DNA of 53,755 bases from Flavobacteriales bacterium (GCA_013214205.1 JABSPQ010000224.1:1-53755), one strand, 5' to 3'. Positions 1-8,627 are shown, counted from the stretch's first letter. Numbers and translations: made by a program. The notes: generated from the sequence alone by a model not told the origin.

Positions 1-242
1 ACAATCTTTGTAACGCTGTATGTGGGAACTCCCTTAACTAAAAAATGCACATGATCTTTATCTGTCCCTATTTCCAAAAAGTAGAGATCATATCGCTTTT
101 CTATTTCCTCACATACTGATATAAGAACCTTGTCAACTTCTTCTGTTAAAACAACCCTTCGATATTTTGCACTTGAAACTATATAGTATAACAATACAGT
201 TACATTATGACTTTTGTGTACAAATTTACTTTCTCGAGACAT
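1..242 (-). CDS. tnpA: IS200/IS605-family transposase TnpA (Y1 HUH type), 5' part only
   Basis: Reading the minus strand from an ATG at 242 gives a protein starting MSRESKFVHKSHNV, with later segments AKYRRVVL, LEIGTDKDHVHFLV and PTYSVTKI. These are hallmarks of IS200-type TnpA: the KYRR segment near the N terminus and the HVH (His-hydrophobic-His) metal-binding motif, which lies in DKDHVHFL. The catalytic tyrosine would lie further on, outside the window. The family cuts and rejoins single-stranded DNA at hairpin ends. About 80 residues are present of the usual 130-150. No lesion is seen in the visible part. Confidence 0.85.
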   Translation of the reverse strand, partial: MSRESKFVHKSHNVTVLLYYIVSSAKYRRVVLTEEVDKVLISVCEEIEKRYDLYFLEIGTDKDHVHFLVKGVPTYSVTKI

Positions 243-300
243 CGAGTCTCAAGATAGTAATTATAACGAGGCAAGCCTCGGGGTATTAAACCCTAAAAGA
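1..300 (-). mobile_element. IS200/IS605-family element, partial at window edge
   Basis: The element runs off the left edge of the window. It contains the start of a Y1-type transposase on the minus strand. Upstream of that start is a perfect 6-bp inverted repeat (CGAGGC at 267-272, GCCTCG at 275-280, loop AA), followed by GGG-TATTAAA-CCC at 281-293. A short subterminal hairpin outside the transposase start is typical of the left end of IS200-like elements, which lack terminal inverted repeats. The boundary near 300 is inferred from the adjoining broken TPR gene, whose reading frame ends there. The exact end and any target site cannot be fixed from one end. Confidence 0.7.
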
Positions 301-569
301 TCAAATAAAAGCATCATCCAGTTCAATTGTTTTATCAAAATCGGCTATTGCTCCTTGATAATCTTTCAGTTCATGCTTTACCGAACCTCTATTAAAGTAT
401 GCTTCGGCTAATTTATCGTTGGCCTTTATGGCTTTAGTGTATGCTTTAAGGCGCCTTTATACTCTCCTTTGGTGTGCTTGTCTATTCCTATTTTTAAATA
501 CTCACTGGCCGACTGGCCGAAACTGTTAATCGCGATAAATATTAGAATAATGGTAAAGATCTTCTTCAT
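300..569 (-). pseudogene. TPR-repeat secreted protein, frameshifted and cut by the IS element
   Basis: From an ATG at 569 the minus strand encodes a signal peptide (MKKIFTIILIFIAINSFGQ) and the start of a tetratricopeptide helix pair (YLKIGIDKHTKGEYKGALK). The open frame then runs into a stop near 426. A one-base shift around 446-450 restores a continuous TPR reading (AYTKAIKANDKLAEAYFNRG, then HELKDYQGAIADFDKTIEL) down to a TGA at 300-302, where the IS200-type element begins. So there are two lesions: an internal frameshift and truncation at the IS boundary. The rest of the gene may lie beyond the left edge of the window. A sequencing error at the frameshift cannot be excluded. Confidence 0.7.
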
Positions 570-637
570 TTTGCTTTGAGTTAGTTTGGTTTCTTTAATC
601 GCTTTTATGAGCAACAGATAGTACAATGTACTGCACT

Positions 638-742
638 TTACGATGATACCAAGACCAGTTTATATCTAATAGCACCAATAAGTGTATCATACCGCACTTT
701 TAACTTGTAAGCTTCATCGTTGAAGCGACCTCCCAAAAGTTT
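638..742 (-). other. possible coding remnant in the 570-744 stretch
   Basis: No complete gene is seen between 570 and 744. On the minus strand a 30-odd-codon open stretch ending in TAA at 638-640 reads LLGGRFNDEAYKLKVRYD and then TLIGAIRYKLVLVSS. The composition looks protein-like and could be the 3' remnant of an envelope protein gene, but there is no start codon, and the stretch abuts the terminator at 745-777. It may equally be a chance open frame. Confidence 0.2.
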
Positions 743-744
743 GC

Positions 745-777
745 ACAAAAAAAGAGGGCTGATTATATCAGCCCTCT
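745..777 (-). terminator. strong intrinsic terminator reading leftward
   Basis: A perfect 11-bp stem (AGAGGGCTGAT at 753-763, ATCAGCCCTCT at 767-777) has a 3-nt loop. On the minus strand it is followed by a run of Ts (745-753 on the plus strand are nearly all A). No protein-coding gene lies upstream of it on the minus strand before the divergent small gene at 1203, so the transcript it ends may be non-coding. Confidence 0.8.
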
Positions 778-911
778 ACTGTGGGTAAATTATCATCCAA
801 CTTCCATGCATGAAGAAGAACAACGCGGTTTACACAACAACTTATTGCAGCAAGTGTTATGTGAAATATTTTAAGCTCTATAGTTTGTGCCTCTCAAGCA
901 GAAACATGTTT
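745..911 (-). ncRNA. candidate structured small RNA of about 165 nt
   Basis: The minus strand has TATATTTG (917-924), a match to the Bacteroidota TAnnTTTG promoter element, about 165 nt upstream of the terminator at 745-777. Between them is a second hairpin: plus-strand arms 832-843 and 852-862 pair over about 11 bp with one bulge and one G-U, around an 8-nt loop. No credible ORF lies on this strand. Size, promoter, internal stem and strong terminator fit a stable small RNA, possibly a 6S-type regulator, but I cannot assign a family. No clear -33 TTTG element is seen. Confidence 0.4.
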
Positions 912-1152
912 GAATACAAATATAAACGCATGAAAAAGCTAAAAGTTTCTTTGCAGGCGTTATTCTATGAAAAAATAATGTTAATAATTACTTAATTACA
1001 TGGAGCACAGTCGATATATACATATATTCGCCAACTTTTTGAATGCTAATGTCGTTTACGGTTTATATATACGGTTGACGGACAATTTTGTCGTTTGTAG
1101 ATAAAAACACACAGTTGGTCGAAAACTGATTCTAGTTGCGACTATTCGTGCG

Positions 1153-1160
1153 TAAATTTG
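1153..1160 (+). promoter_or_regulatory. putative Bacteroidota -7 promoter element TAAATTTG
   Basis: TAAATTTG matches the TAnnTTTG consensus used by the primary sigma factor of Bacteroidota. It lies 42 nt before the start of the small gene at 1203. No well-spaced TTG/TTTG -33 element is evident, so this is a half match. Confidence 0.4.
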
Positions 1161-1202
1161 AATTAATAAAAGAAAGAAAAGCTAATATTTAATTGATATA
1201 AC

Positions 1203-1412
1203 ATGAACTTTCAGAAGGACTTTATTAACCAACTTACCGACAACAGCTCAAAAGCTGGACAAATGGAATTGGAACCTGCTAAAAGCAAGAAGAAAAGTGT
1301 GTTCATTACTTTATTAGTACTTATGACTTTCGCTGCCGTTTTCGGAGCAAGCTATATCACTAAAGCAATTACCATTACAGACACAGTGATACTAGAACAA
1401 GTAGCTAAATAA
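1203..1412 (+). CDS. small single-pass membrane protein, unknown function
   Basis: The 69-residue product has a polar N-terminal part with a KSKKK cluster (about residues 28-32), then one hydrophobic segment (about 33-55, VFITLLVLMTFAAVFGASYI) and a short C-terminal tail. The basic cluster just before the helix suggests the N terminus stays in the cytoplasm. A TAAATTTG promoter-like element lies 42 nt upstream. It converges with the antiporter gene, leaving 12 nt between the stop codons. I do not recognise the family. It resembles in layout the 49-residue membrane protein at 25252, but there is no clear sequence similarity. Confidence 0.55.
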   Translation: MNFQKDFINQLTDNSSKAGQMELEPAKSKKKSVFITLLVLMTFAAVFGASYITKAITITDTVILEQVAK

Positions 1413-1424
1413 GCTCCTCCCCTT

Positions 1425-4373
1425 TTAATCTATATGAATAAATACCCGCGAATCGCTGGTAAATTGAACTTTGCTGTCATTAATAACAGATGGTGCAGTA
1501 ATCGTATTTCCTGTTGATCCTGTCGCCTCTCCCGTTAGAAGAACAGCCACTTTACCATCAAGCTGAAGTGTTGCACCACTCGATTCTCCACTAACTTTCC
1601 CTTCGGATAACCACCTTTTTAGCTGAATCTGACGCCATTGACTGTACGGTTCTTCACGTCCCAATAGATTTTCGGCAAAACGCTTACCAGCAGTATCCCA
1701 TAAATTATTCTCCAAATCTGGCGAACTCTTCATTGCAGCTTGCATGTCTGTAGAGTTCAAAAACAACACAATTGCTGCAGATTCAGCAATAACGTCGGCA
1801 GTTCTTATACCACCAGTTAATACAGCCATTTCTCCAATTACACTACCTGGCCCTAAAATGTCTACCACAAAATCGCCAACCGCAACTTTTACCGTGCCTC
1901 TTGCAACAATAAATAAACCATCACCATCATCACCTTTCGCCATTAGTTTATCTCCTGCAGCATATACTTTTTCTTCGGCTAAGGTTTTTACTTTATCAAA
2001 ATCTTGAGATGTTAAATGGCTCAACCAAGAAACTTCGTTCAATACTTCAATCGGATTCGGCAATTCAATAGAAGGAGGACTGTCTATCAAGTTTTTCATT
2101 CTCTCTTCCACACTTCCCAGCATTTTCTCCGCTTCTTCAGATTCTATTCTACCATCACCCAATAATTTCCTCACCATGCTTCTCTCATCATTCAGCACGC
2201 TTCTAATGGCTTGTTTCGTTTCAACAGCCACTGCCATCTCTGGATGAGCCTCCCTTATCCCTTTAAGGAAGTTAAGCCCTCTTAATCTGTTTTCTGTGAT
2301 CTCTTGCTTTATGCTGTTCACTATTTCTTCATTACTCCCCTCACCCGACATGCTATCCACTAGCTTAATCACTTCTTCTTGAGCAACAATAAATCCTCTA
2401 GAAATATCATAGCTTTTTTCTAAGTCGAGGGCCAAAGTATTTTTAGCAAAATGACCAATAATAGGTGTGTTTTGCATTTTCTCGGCCCAGCTGGTGGCTG
2501 CTAACAATCCATCTAAATATTCACGTTCGCTCAAAGGAATTAAACCACCTTCATCCAGCACTTCGTTAATTCCATCCGACAATCGCTGAACGGCATTTGG
2601 CCCCAACATACCATCTTTAAACTGATGCCAATAACTACTTTTCTCTTTCTCTAAAACCATTCTTCTGATCTCAGCACGGGTATCCATTTTTTCTAAATCT
2701 TCCTGAGATATGGTGTATTGAATTGGAGTAGGAATAAACTCACGAACAGCATTCCAGTTTGCTCCACTCATAAATCTATCTCCTTTTAACAGATTAACAC
2801 TGTTATCCGAATTGCTTGCTATGTCCTGATAAGCATTCGACATCATAACCGCCTTAACGGCAGGAATATCTGTAAGACCCAATTTGCTCACCAAGAATTT
2901 TATCGTAGTAGCATTAACAAGTAATGTAAGCGTTACCGTACCAGCAATTAAGAAAAGAAACTGATCTCTAATAGGTTCTGGAATAGCTTCGGTGTTGGCA
3001 ACAATTAAGGCCAATGCCAATCCAATGGCACCCCTAAGGGCACCATACCAAACAACGTATGCATCTTTTAGCGGTAAACCATAACCTGCCTTCCTCATAA
3101 ATGGATAACAGACGGCTATAACTACTGCTCTTACAACATGAATTCCGATGTATGTTATACCTAGCAAAAGGAAGTTCTCTGATGTAAATTGAGCTCTTTC
3201 TGCGATAACAACACCAACAATTAAGAATAGTAAGCAGTTGGCAATAAAACCTGCCAATTCCCAAAACTCATGCATAAAATGTTCCACTTCTGGGCTAATT
3301 CTTGTACGTCCTACACCCGCCATAACCAAGCCTAACGCTACTAATGCCAATACTCCCGAAACATGCAAGAAATATTCTGCAACAAAGAAAGCCAGATAAG
3401 CTGCTGCTACAATTACACAAATCTCTACCAATGCATCGTTGAACACTTTTTTAACCCATGCAAGTACTACCCAGCCAATAAGCAAACCAACCACAGTACC
3501 TCCAACCGCTACATAAATAAACTCAACAAAGCCATTTGTATCGCTAGCAGCACCGGTTACGGTTAATAAAAACACATTAAAAATCACAATTGCTGTACCA
3601 TCATTTAACAATGATTCTCCTTCTATTAAAGTTCCCAATTTTTTACTTGCTCCCAACTCTTTAAGCAGTGCCACAACAGCCACAGGGTCAGTCGCGCTAA
3701 TTACAGAACCAAACATTAATGCCATTGGCCAGCCCCATCCTTCGAAGCCAATACCTGCCATTTTACAACCTATAACAATAGCCGCTGTGAGGCCAAGTGC
3801 AATACAAATTCCAGGAACGGCCAGTATAGTAGCATTGGTTACCGATTTTTTAAACACATGCACATCCATTGCAAATGCGGCCTCAAAGATTAATATGGGC
3901 AGGAATACATACAAAAGCAGGTGTGGATTAAGATTAGCTGCCCAGATCATTGAATCGTTCATTAAGCTCACGTCTAATTTCAAGAAACCGAAATCCCAAA
4001 AATCGAAGTAGTGGAGCCTTGCAAGCGTACCTAACCCTAACCCAAATAATAAAAGCATTACTGTAAATGGCAGCGGACTTTTCTTTAAAAAATGCCTTGT
4101 AGCTGCACCAATAATAAGCGCCAATATAATAAAGAAAAGCGCATCTAATCCATGCCGGCCGTGTGTTTCTGCGTGTCCCTCACCATGAGATTCTCCGTGT
4201 TCTTCTCCAAGCCCTTCAATAATAGCATCACCATAACCTGGTTGCTCATGGTCTTTGGAATCGTCTATTATGATTACGTTCTCGCTTTCCTCATGATGAT
4301 CTGCAAAAGCCAGATTACTCGAGAAACAAAATAAGCTCAACGATAAAACGATACTAATTAATGTCTTGTTCAT
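1425..4373 (-). CDS. CPA1/NhaP-type Na+/H+ antiporter with C-terminal cyclic-nucleotide-binding domain
   Basis: The 982-residue product probably exchanges Na+ (or K+) for H+ across the inner membrane. Residues 1-24 form a signal peptide. Residues 25-73 are rich in His, Glu and Gly. About 75-490 is a polytopic CPA1 exchanger domain with the ion-site pairs T228-D229 (in SATDPVAVV) and N257-D258 (in ESLLNDGTAIVIF). About 500-780 is a long, largely helical soluble region. About 783-895 is a CAP/CRP-type cNMP domain whose phosphate-binding cassette keeps the key residues E848 (GEMAVL) and R857 (IRTADV), so ligand binding looks intact. The layout recalls plant SOS1 and the sperm exchanger SLC9C1. 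It lies 13 nt downstream of the adenylate cyclase gene on the same strand, which suggests the ligand is cAMP made by that enzyme. This is inference. Confidence 0.9.
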   Translation of the reverse strand: MNKTLISIVLSLSLFCFSSNLAFADHHEESENVIIIDDSKDHEQPGYGDAIIEGLGEEHGESHGEGHAETHGRHGLDALFFIILALIIGAATRHFLKKSPLPFTVMLLLFGLGLGTLARLHYFDFWDFGFLKLDVSLMNDSMIWAANLNPHLLLYVFLPILIFEAAFAMDVHVFKKSVTNATILAVPGICIALGLTAAIVIGCKMAGIGFEGWGWPMALMFGSVISATDPVAVVALLKELGASKKLGTLIEGESLLNDGTAIVIFNVFLLTVTGAASDTNGFVEFIYVAVGGTVVGLLIGWVVLAWVKKVFNDALVEICVIVAAAYLAFFVAEYFLHVSGVLALVALGLVMAGVGRTRISPEVEHFMHEFWELAGFIANCLLFLIVGVVIAERAQFTSENFLLLGITYIGIHVVRAVVIAVCYPFMRKAGYGLPLKDAYVVWYGALRGAIGLALALIVANTEAIPEPIRDQFLFLIAGTVTLTLLVNATTIKFLVSKLGLTDIPAVKAVMMSNAYQDIASNSDNSVNLLKGDRFMSGANWNAVREFIPTPIQYTISQEDLEKMDTRAEIRRMVLEKEKSSYWHQFKDGMLGPNAVQRLSDGINEVLDEGGLIPLSEREYLDGLLAATSWAEKMQNTPIIGHFAKNTLALDLEKSYDISRGFIVAQEEVIKLVDSMSGEGSNEEIVNSIKQEITENRLRGLNFLKGIREAHPEMAVAVETKQAIRSVLNDERSMVRKLLGDGRIESEEAEKMLGSVEERMKNLIDSPPSIELPNPIEVLNEVSWLSHLTSQDFDKVKTLAEEKVYAAGDKLMAKGDDGDGLFIVARGTVKVAVGDFVVDILGPGSVIGEMAVLTGGIRTADVIAESAAIVLFLNSTDMQAAMKSSPDLENNLWDTAGKRFAENLLGREEPYSQWRQIQLKRWLSEGKVSGESSGATLQLDGKVAVLLTGEATGSTGNTITAPSVINDSKVQFTSDSRVFIHID

Positions 4374-4386
4374 GGATTGGTATTGA

Positions 4387-6222
4387 TTATTTATATGTAT
4401 CGACTAAGTCGATTAGTTTTTTTAGATGTAGCTGTTTCACTGGTTGGCGAATACTTATAGAACTCTCGGTAAAATAAGAATGTGCCGTTAAGAATTTAAC
4501 CTGCATCCTGTTCCAATCTTCCTCATTCATATCAACTCCTGTTGCATTTAGTTCCCTAATTAGGCTATCTCCAATAATTTTAAAATCATTTCGGCCTAAA
4601 TAATCTAAATCGGCATCACAAATAATTTCTTGCAATTTAGTTATGGCGGTTTGTGGAATTTTTGTTGCCCAGATAATTCCACAGATCTTCTCAATTTCCT
4701 TTTTATTAAAACCCAACTTCGGTAATCTTTCATTCACTATTACCATTCCGGCCTCTTCATGGTCCTTTCCGCCAACCGTAAACCCTGTATCATGGAAAAG
4801 CGCGGCCACTTTTAAAATTTCCATATCAGCCTGATTGATATTTTCCATATAGCCCAAACTTACGGCAGCATTATGTACATCGATGGTATGATGATACCCA
4901 TGGTAATATCTATTACCCGGCAACTGAGTTCTTAGCAGCTCTAGTGCGTTCTCTCGTGTTTTTACAAGACGATCTGATTCTATTTCTTTTGTAACAAAAT
5001 ACATATCGATTTCGCCCTTTCCCTTCGCTTCGATCTTGCCTCGGTAATCGCATTCAAAATAATCTTCGACCAATTCGTAAGTATCGGCAGAAATATTTAA
5101 TCGACCTGGTTCGCTATTACTTTCCATTCGGGCAGCAGTATTCACCGTGTCGCCCCAAACATCATAAGTAAACTTTTTGTAGCCTACAACACCAGCAACT
5201 AATGGCCCCGAATGAATTCCAGCACGCATCTCCCATTTAATCTTCGCTTTTTCACCTCTTTCGTTGAGGTAATCAATCATCTCCATAGCTGCTCTTATGC
5301 ATTGCACGGCATGCATTTTAGACACTTTAGGCAAGCCGCAAGCAGCCATGTATGCATCACCAATGGTTTTAATTTTTTCAAGACCATGATTACTCATGAT
5401 GTTATCGAAGTGATGAAAAATATCATCCAACTCATTTACTAAGTCTTGCGGACTCATTTTAGCAGATTGCACTGTAAATCCCTTAAAATCCGTAAAAACC
5501 AAGGAGGCCTCAGAATACGTTTGCGCCCTAGTTTTTCCATTCAACTTAAGCTCATCTGCAATTTCTTTTGGTAATATGTTATGAAGTAAACGTTCCGATT
5601 CGTCTTTTTGCTTAACCAATTCCTTGGTTCTTTTAGTCACTTCTTTTTCGAGCATTTCGTTTTGCTCCTCAATCAATTTTTTCTTTGCTTCTTCTTCTTT
5701 TCTTTTTTCTCTTGCTAGCTGACGATTAAGAATTGCGCTCACCACAATATTAGAGAGTAATTGAAGGAAGTTCAAGTGTTTTATGATGGAACTTACAGCA
5801 ATCGCATCATTGTCTTGATCGCCAATAATGAGGTATGCCAACGGTTCATCTCCTTTAAATACAGGGATAATCATATCGAAAGACGACAAAGTTGTTTCTC
5901 CTAAGCTGGCTACCGACGTAATGTCTGTTACGTCTTTTAAATCCGTTCCAACATCAATTTTGTCGAGTTCCGAATAATCTACTTCATACTGAAGCAAACA
6001 CCTCCATCTTTTTCCTTTACTATAAAGCAATAGTTTCTCGATGTTCAATTCGTGCTTAACAAAAATTTCAAACTTTTCGAGAATTTCGAGTACTGGAAGA
6101 TTGTTGTTGATGGCGTTCGTGATCTCTAAGAGTACATTTAGCTGAAGATCCTTGATCTTGATCTTTTCTTTAAAACGTGCAACTTTTCTTTCCGTTTTAT
6201 CCTTCATTTCTGAATTGCCCAT
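4387..6222 (-). CDS. class III adenylate cyclase fused to an HD-type phosphohydrolase domain
   Basis: The 611-residue soluble protein has an N-terminal GAF-like region (about 20-165), a charged coiled coil (about 165-225) of the kind that couples sensors to cyclases, a class III cyclase domain (about 235-415) and a C-terminal HD domain (about 430-605). Metal-binding D245 (VFTDFKGFT) and D289 (KTIGDAYMA), purine-specifying K285 and D354 (YDVWGD), and catalytic N361 and R365 (NTAARM) are all present. The Lys/Asp pair predicts ATP rather than GTP as substrate. The HD part has YHGYHH near 445 and H477-D478 (FHDTGF) and resembles the stand-alone HD protein at 25803. Whether it hydrolyses cAMP is unknown. 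It sits directly upstream of the cNMP-binding antiporter. Confidence 0.9.
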   Translation of the reverse strand: MGNSEMKDKTERKVARFKEKIKIKDLQLNVLLEITNAINNNLPVLEILEKFEIFVKHELNIEKLLLYSKGKRWRCLLQYEVDYSELDKIDVGTDLKDVTDITSVASLGETTLSSFDMIIPVFKGDEPLAYLIIGDQDNDAIAVSSIIKHLNFLQLLSNIVVSAILNRQLAREKRKEEEAKKKLIEEQNEMLEKEVTKRTKELVKQKDESERLLHNILPKEIADELKLNGKTRAQTYSEASLVFTDFKGFTVQSAKMSPQDLVNELDDIFHHFDNIMSNHGLEKIKTIGDAYMAACGLPKVSKMHAVQCIRAAMEMIDYLNERGEKAKIKWEMRAGIHSGPLVAGVVGYKKFTYDVWGDTVNTAARMESNSEPGRLNISADTYELVEDYFECDYRGKIEAKGKGEIDMYFVTKEIESDRLVKTRENALELLRTQLPGNRYYHGYHHTIDVHNAAVSLGYMENINQADMEILKVAALFHDTGFTVGGKDHEEAGMVIVNERLPKLGFNKKEIEKICGIIWATKIPQTAITKLQEIICDADLDYLGRNDFKIIGDSLIRELNATGVDMNEEDWNRMQVKFLTAHSYFTESSISIRQPVKQLHLKKLIDLVDTYK

Positions 6223-6301
6223 AGTCTACTTATCTGCTAGAGAAATAAATATATAAAAATCTGAACTACCAGACGCCATTATCTATAATTAATGATCGGA
6301 A

Positions 6302-7774
6302 TCAAAAACCAAACACGGCCTTCCCAAGCGTAAAAACTGCTACAGTTATAATGATTATTCCCAGTAAGTTGAGCCAAATCCCAGTCCTCATCATGGTAGA
6401 CAGCGCAATCCTGTTGCTCCCAAACACAATGGTATTAGGAGGTGTAGCAACCGGGAGCATAAAAGCACACGATGCAGAAATAGTAACAGGAATCATAAGT
6501 AATAAAGGATGGCATTCTGCTTTTAAAGCCAGTTCAACAATTAATGGAAGAATTAAAAAAGTTGAGGCCGTGTTTGAAGTTAGCTCGGTAAAAAATGTCA
6601 TAAAGAAACACAACACCAGTACCATTAAAATAGGCGACAAACCTGCAACTTCTATTAAACCTGTAGAAATCCATGCAGCCAAGCCAGACGAGGAAATCCC
6701 TGCAGCCAATGCAAAGCCTCCACCAAAAAGAAAAATGATTCCCATGGGTAATCTTTCAAAATCGTCCCAGATAATTAATGATTTAGCACTTTTGCTTTTA
6801 GAAGGAATTAAAAAGAGCACACTTGCCGACAACATTGCCACGGTTGCATCTGTTATATAGTCGGGAAATGCAAAAATATCTCGCCAACCAGGTATGGTAA
6901 ATGACCCTATCTCGATGTCGCGCCTAAAAAACCAGAGACCAATTGTACATATAAAGACTAGAGCAACCATTCGCTCTTCGTACGACATTGCCCCCATTTT
7001 CTTCAAATCTTTTTCAATAAAAGCAACATCTACGCTCATACCGTCTAATTTTCTAAAAAAAATTGTTTTCAAAAGAAAAAAGCAAGCTGTAAACAATACT
7101 AGGCTCAACGGAAAAGCAAATACAAACCAATTTCCAAAATTGATGGCCTCATAGCCTCCAACTCCATCAAAGCGGTCGTTAAAAATTGTTGTGAGCACCA
7201 TATTAGGCGCAGTACCAACCAAGGTAGCCGTACCTCCTATTGAAGCTGCAAAAGCGACTCCCAGCAAGAATCCGGTGGCCATATTATCGTCTTTTTTTCC
7301 GTTCATTTTTTCAACCTGATTGATTACACCAAGTACGGCAGGCAATAGCATTGTAGCAGTGGCGGTGTTCATAATCCACATGGATAAAAAATAACTTGCC
7401 GACATAAAACCAAGCAGCATTTTAGTTGGGGTTGAGCCTGTTATTAGTATTATTTTGAGCGCGATCCTTCTATGTAAATCCCAACGTTCGAATGCATAAG
7501 CAATTAAAAACCCACCAATAAACAAGAAAATAATTTTGTTCATATATAAGGGAGCGACTTCTTTCATGCTCATAATGCCCAAAAATGGGAACAAAACGAG
7601 GGGCATTAAACTCGTAAAAAATATATTAACCGCCTCTGTAATCCACCATATCGCTATCCAAACGGCAACACCAGCCATTAACGCCATCGACGCTTCTTCT
7701 TTTAGGCCACCCATTAAAAAGAACACGATGAGCCCCATAAATGGACCTAAGATTATTTTCAATTTTTGCTTCAT
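6302..7774 (-). CDS. SLC13/DASS family sodium-coupled carboxylate or sulfate transporter
   Basis: The 490-residue polytopic protein has an early WWITEAVNIFFTSLMPL segment and two repeat-related substrate/Na+ motifs, NTATATMLLP in the first half and TSNTASTFLILPL in the second. These pseudo-symmetric Asn-Thr motifs define the divalent anion/Na+ symporter (DASS) family, which imports succinate, malate, citrate or sulfate with Na+. The substrate cannot be read from the sequence. The gene is 79 nt upstream of the cyclase gene on the same strand and may share its transcript. That would pair Na+-driven uptake with a Na+/H+ antiporter that could restore the Na+ gradient. Confidence 0.88.
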   Translation of the reverse strand: MKQKLKIILGPFMGLIVFFLMGGLKEEASMALMAGVAVWIAIWWITEAVNIFFTSLMPLVLFPFLGIMSMKEVAPLYMNKIIFLFIGGFLIAYAFERWDLHRRIALKIILITGSTPTKMLLGFMSASYFLSMWIMNTATATMLLPAVLGVINQVEKMNGKKDDNMATGFLLGVAFAASIGGTATLVGTAPNMVLTTIFNDRFDGVGGYEAINFGNWFVFAFPLSLVLFTACFFLLKTIFFRKLDGMSVDVAFIEKDLKKMGAMSYEERMVALVFICTIGLWFFRRDIEIGSFTIPGWRDIFAFPDYITDATVAMLSASVLFLIPSKSKSAKSLIIWDDFERLPMGIIFLFGGGFALAAGISSSGLAAWISTGLIEVAGLSPILMVLVLCFFMTFFTELTSNTASTFLILPLIVELALKAECHPLLLMIPVTISASCAFMLPVATPPNTIVFGSNRIALSTMMRTGIWLNLLGIIIITVAVFTLGKAVFGF

Positions 7775-7856
7775 CTATAAATTGCAGTCAAATAACAATT
7801 AACTTTAATGGCGAATATCAAAATTAAACTTCTTAATTGATCCAGATTTCTCATAA

Positions 7857-8627
7857 ATGATATTGAAGTATTTAAAATATTTGTTTCAATCGGGAAACGA
7901 GCACAGCATCCATTCGCCATTCGTATTCGAATTTTATATGAATGTGATTAAAGATCAAACTCCGTTTTACGCTTTTAACCAGATCGAAAAACTGCGAGCA
8001 GAACTTCTTGCCACAAGAGAAAAAATAGAAGTGCTTGATTTAGGTGCAGGAATGAAACAAGGCAGCGGATCCCGACATTCAATAAAAAAAATAGCCCAAA
8101 GCAGCAGCGTAAACGCAAAATTTGGTCAGCTACTTTTTAGAATGGTCAACTTTTCGGAAATAGAAACTATTCTAGAAATAGGAACTTCATTAGGTGTAAG
8201 CACTGCTTACATGGCTTCGCCAGATAAAAAAGCGAAGATGATAACAATGGAAGGAAGTCCGGAAAAAGTAAGAATCGCCCAAAAGAACTTCGAACAATTA
8301 GACCTTCCTAATATCGAAGTTATTGAAGGCAGCTTTGATGATCAACTTCCAACAGTATTGAAAAATTATCCAAAATTAGATTTTGTTTTTATTGATGGGA
8401 ACCATCGCAAAGATCCTACTATTAAATACTTTGATTTGATTGCTAATAATTGCCACAACGACACCATTGTGGTTTTAGACGACATACATTGGTCAGATGA
8501 AATGGATGACGCCTGGAATCAAATTATTAAAAGAAGTGACGTAACGGTTTCTCTAGATTTGTTTTATTTTGGAATAATCTTTTTCAAAAAGGAACTTACC
8601 AAACAAAATTTCACATTGAGGTTTTAA
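7857..8627 (+). CDS. class I SAM-dependent methyltransferase, O-methyltransferase-like
   Basis: The 256-residue protein has a family-24-like Rossmann methyltransferase core. The glycine motif is ETILEIGTSLGVSTAYMA (about residues 102-119), followed by an acidic residue in MITMEGSPE and by DFVFIDGNHRKDPTIKYFD and IVVLDDIHWSDEM. The N-terminal part (YLFQSGNEHSIHSPFVF) is typical of a conserved Bacteroidota subgroup of unknown substrate. It starts 82 nt from the divergent transporter gene, so promoters for both must lie in that gap. The paired Asp residues (FIDG, LDDIHW) are in the positions used for metal binding by catechol-type O-methyltransferases. Confidence 0.8.
   Translation: MILKYLKYLFQSGNEHSIHSPFVFEFYMNVIKDQTPFYAFNQIEKLRAELLATREKIEVLDLGAGMKQGSGSRHSIKKIAQSSSVNAKFGQLLFRMVNFSEIETILEIGTSLGVSTAYMASPDKKAKMITMEGSPEKVRIAQKNFEQLDLPNIEVIEGSFDDQLPTVLKNYPKLDFVFIDGNHRKDPTIKYFDLIANNCHNDTIVVLDDIHWSDEMDDAWNQIIKRSDVTVSLDLFYFGIIFFKKELTKQNFTLRF

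Noticed and set aside
810-995. 61-codon open frame opposite the candidate small RNA
   Set aside because: Composition is not protein-like and the leftward promoter, stem and terminator explain the region better.
6351-6860. 169-codon open frame antisense to the SLC13 transporter gene
   Set aside because: It lies wholly within a well-supported gene on the other strand and shows no signal peptide or motif; it is a shadow frame.
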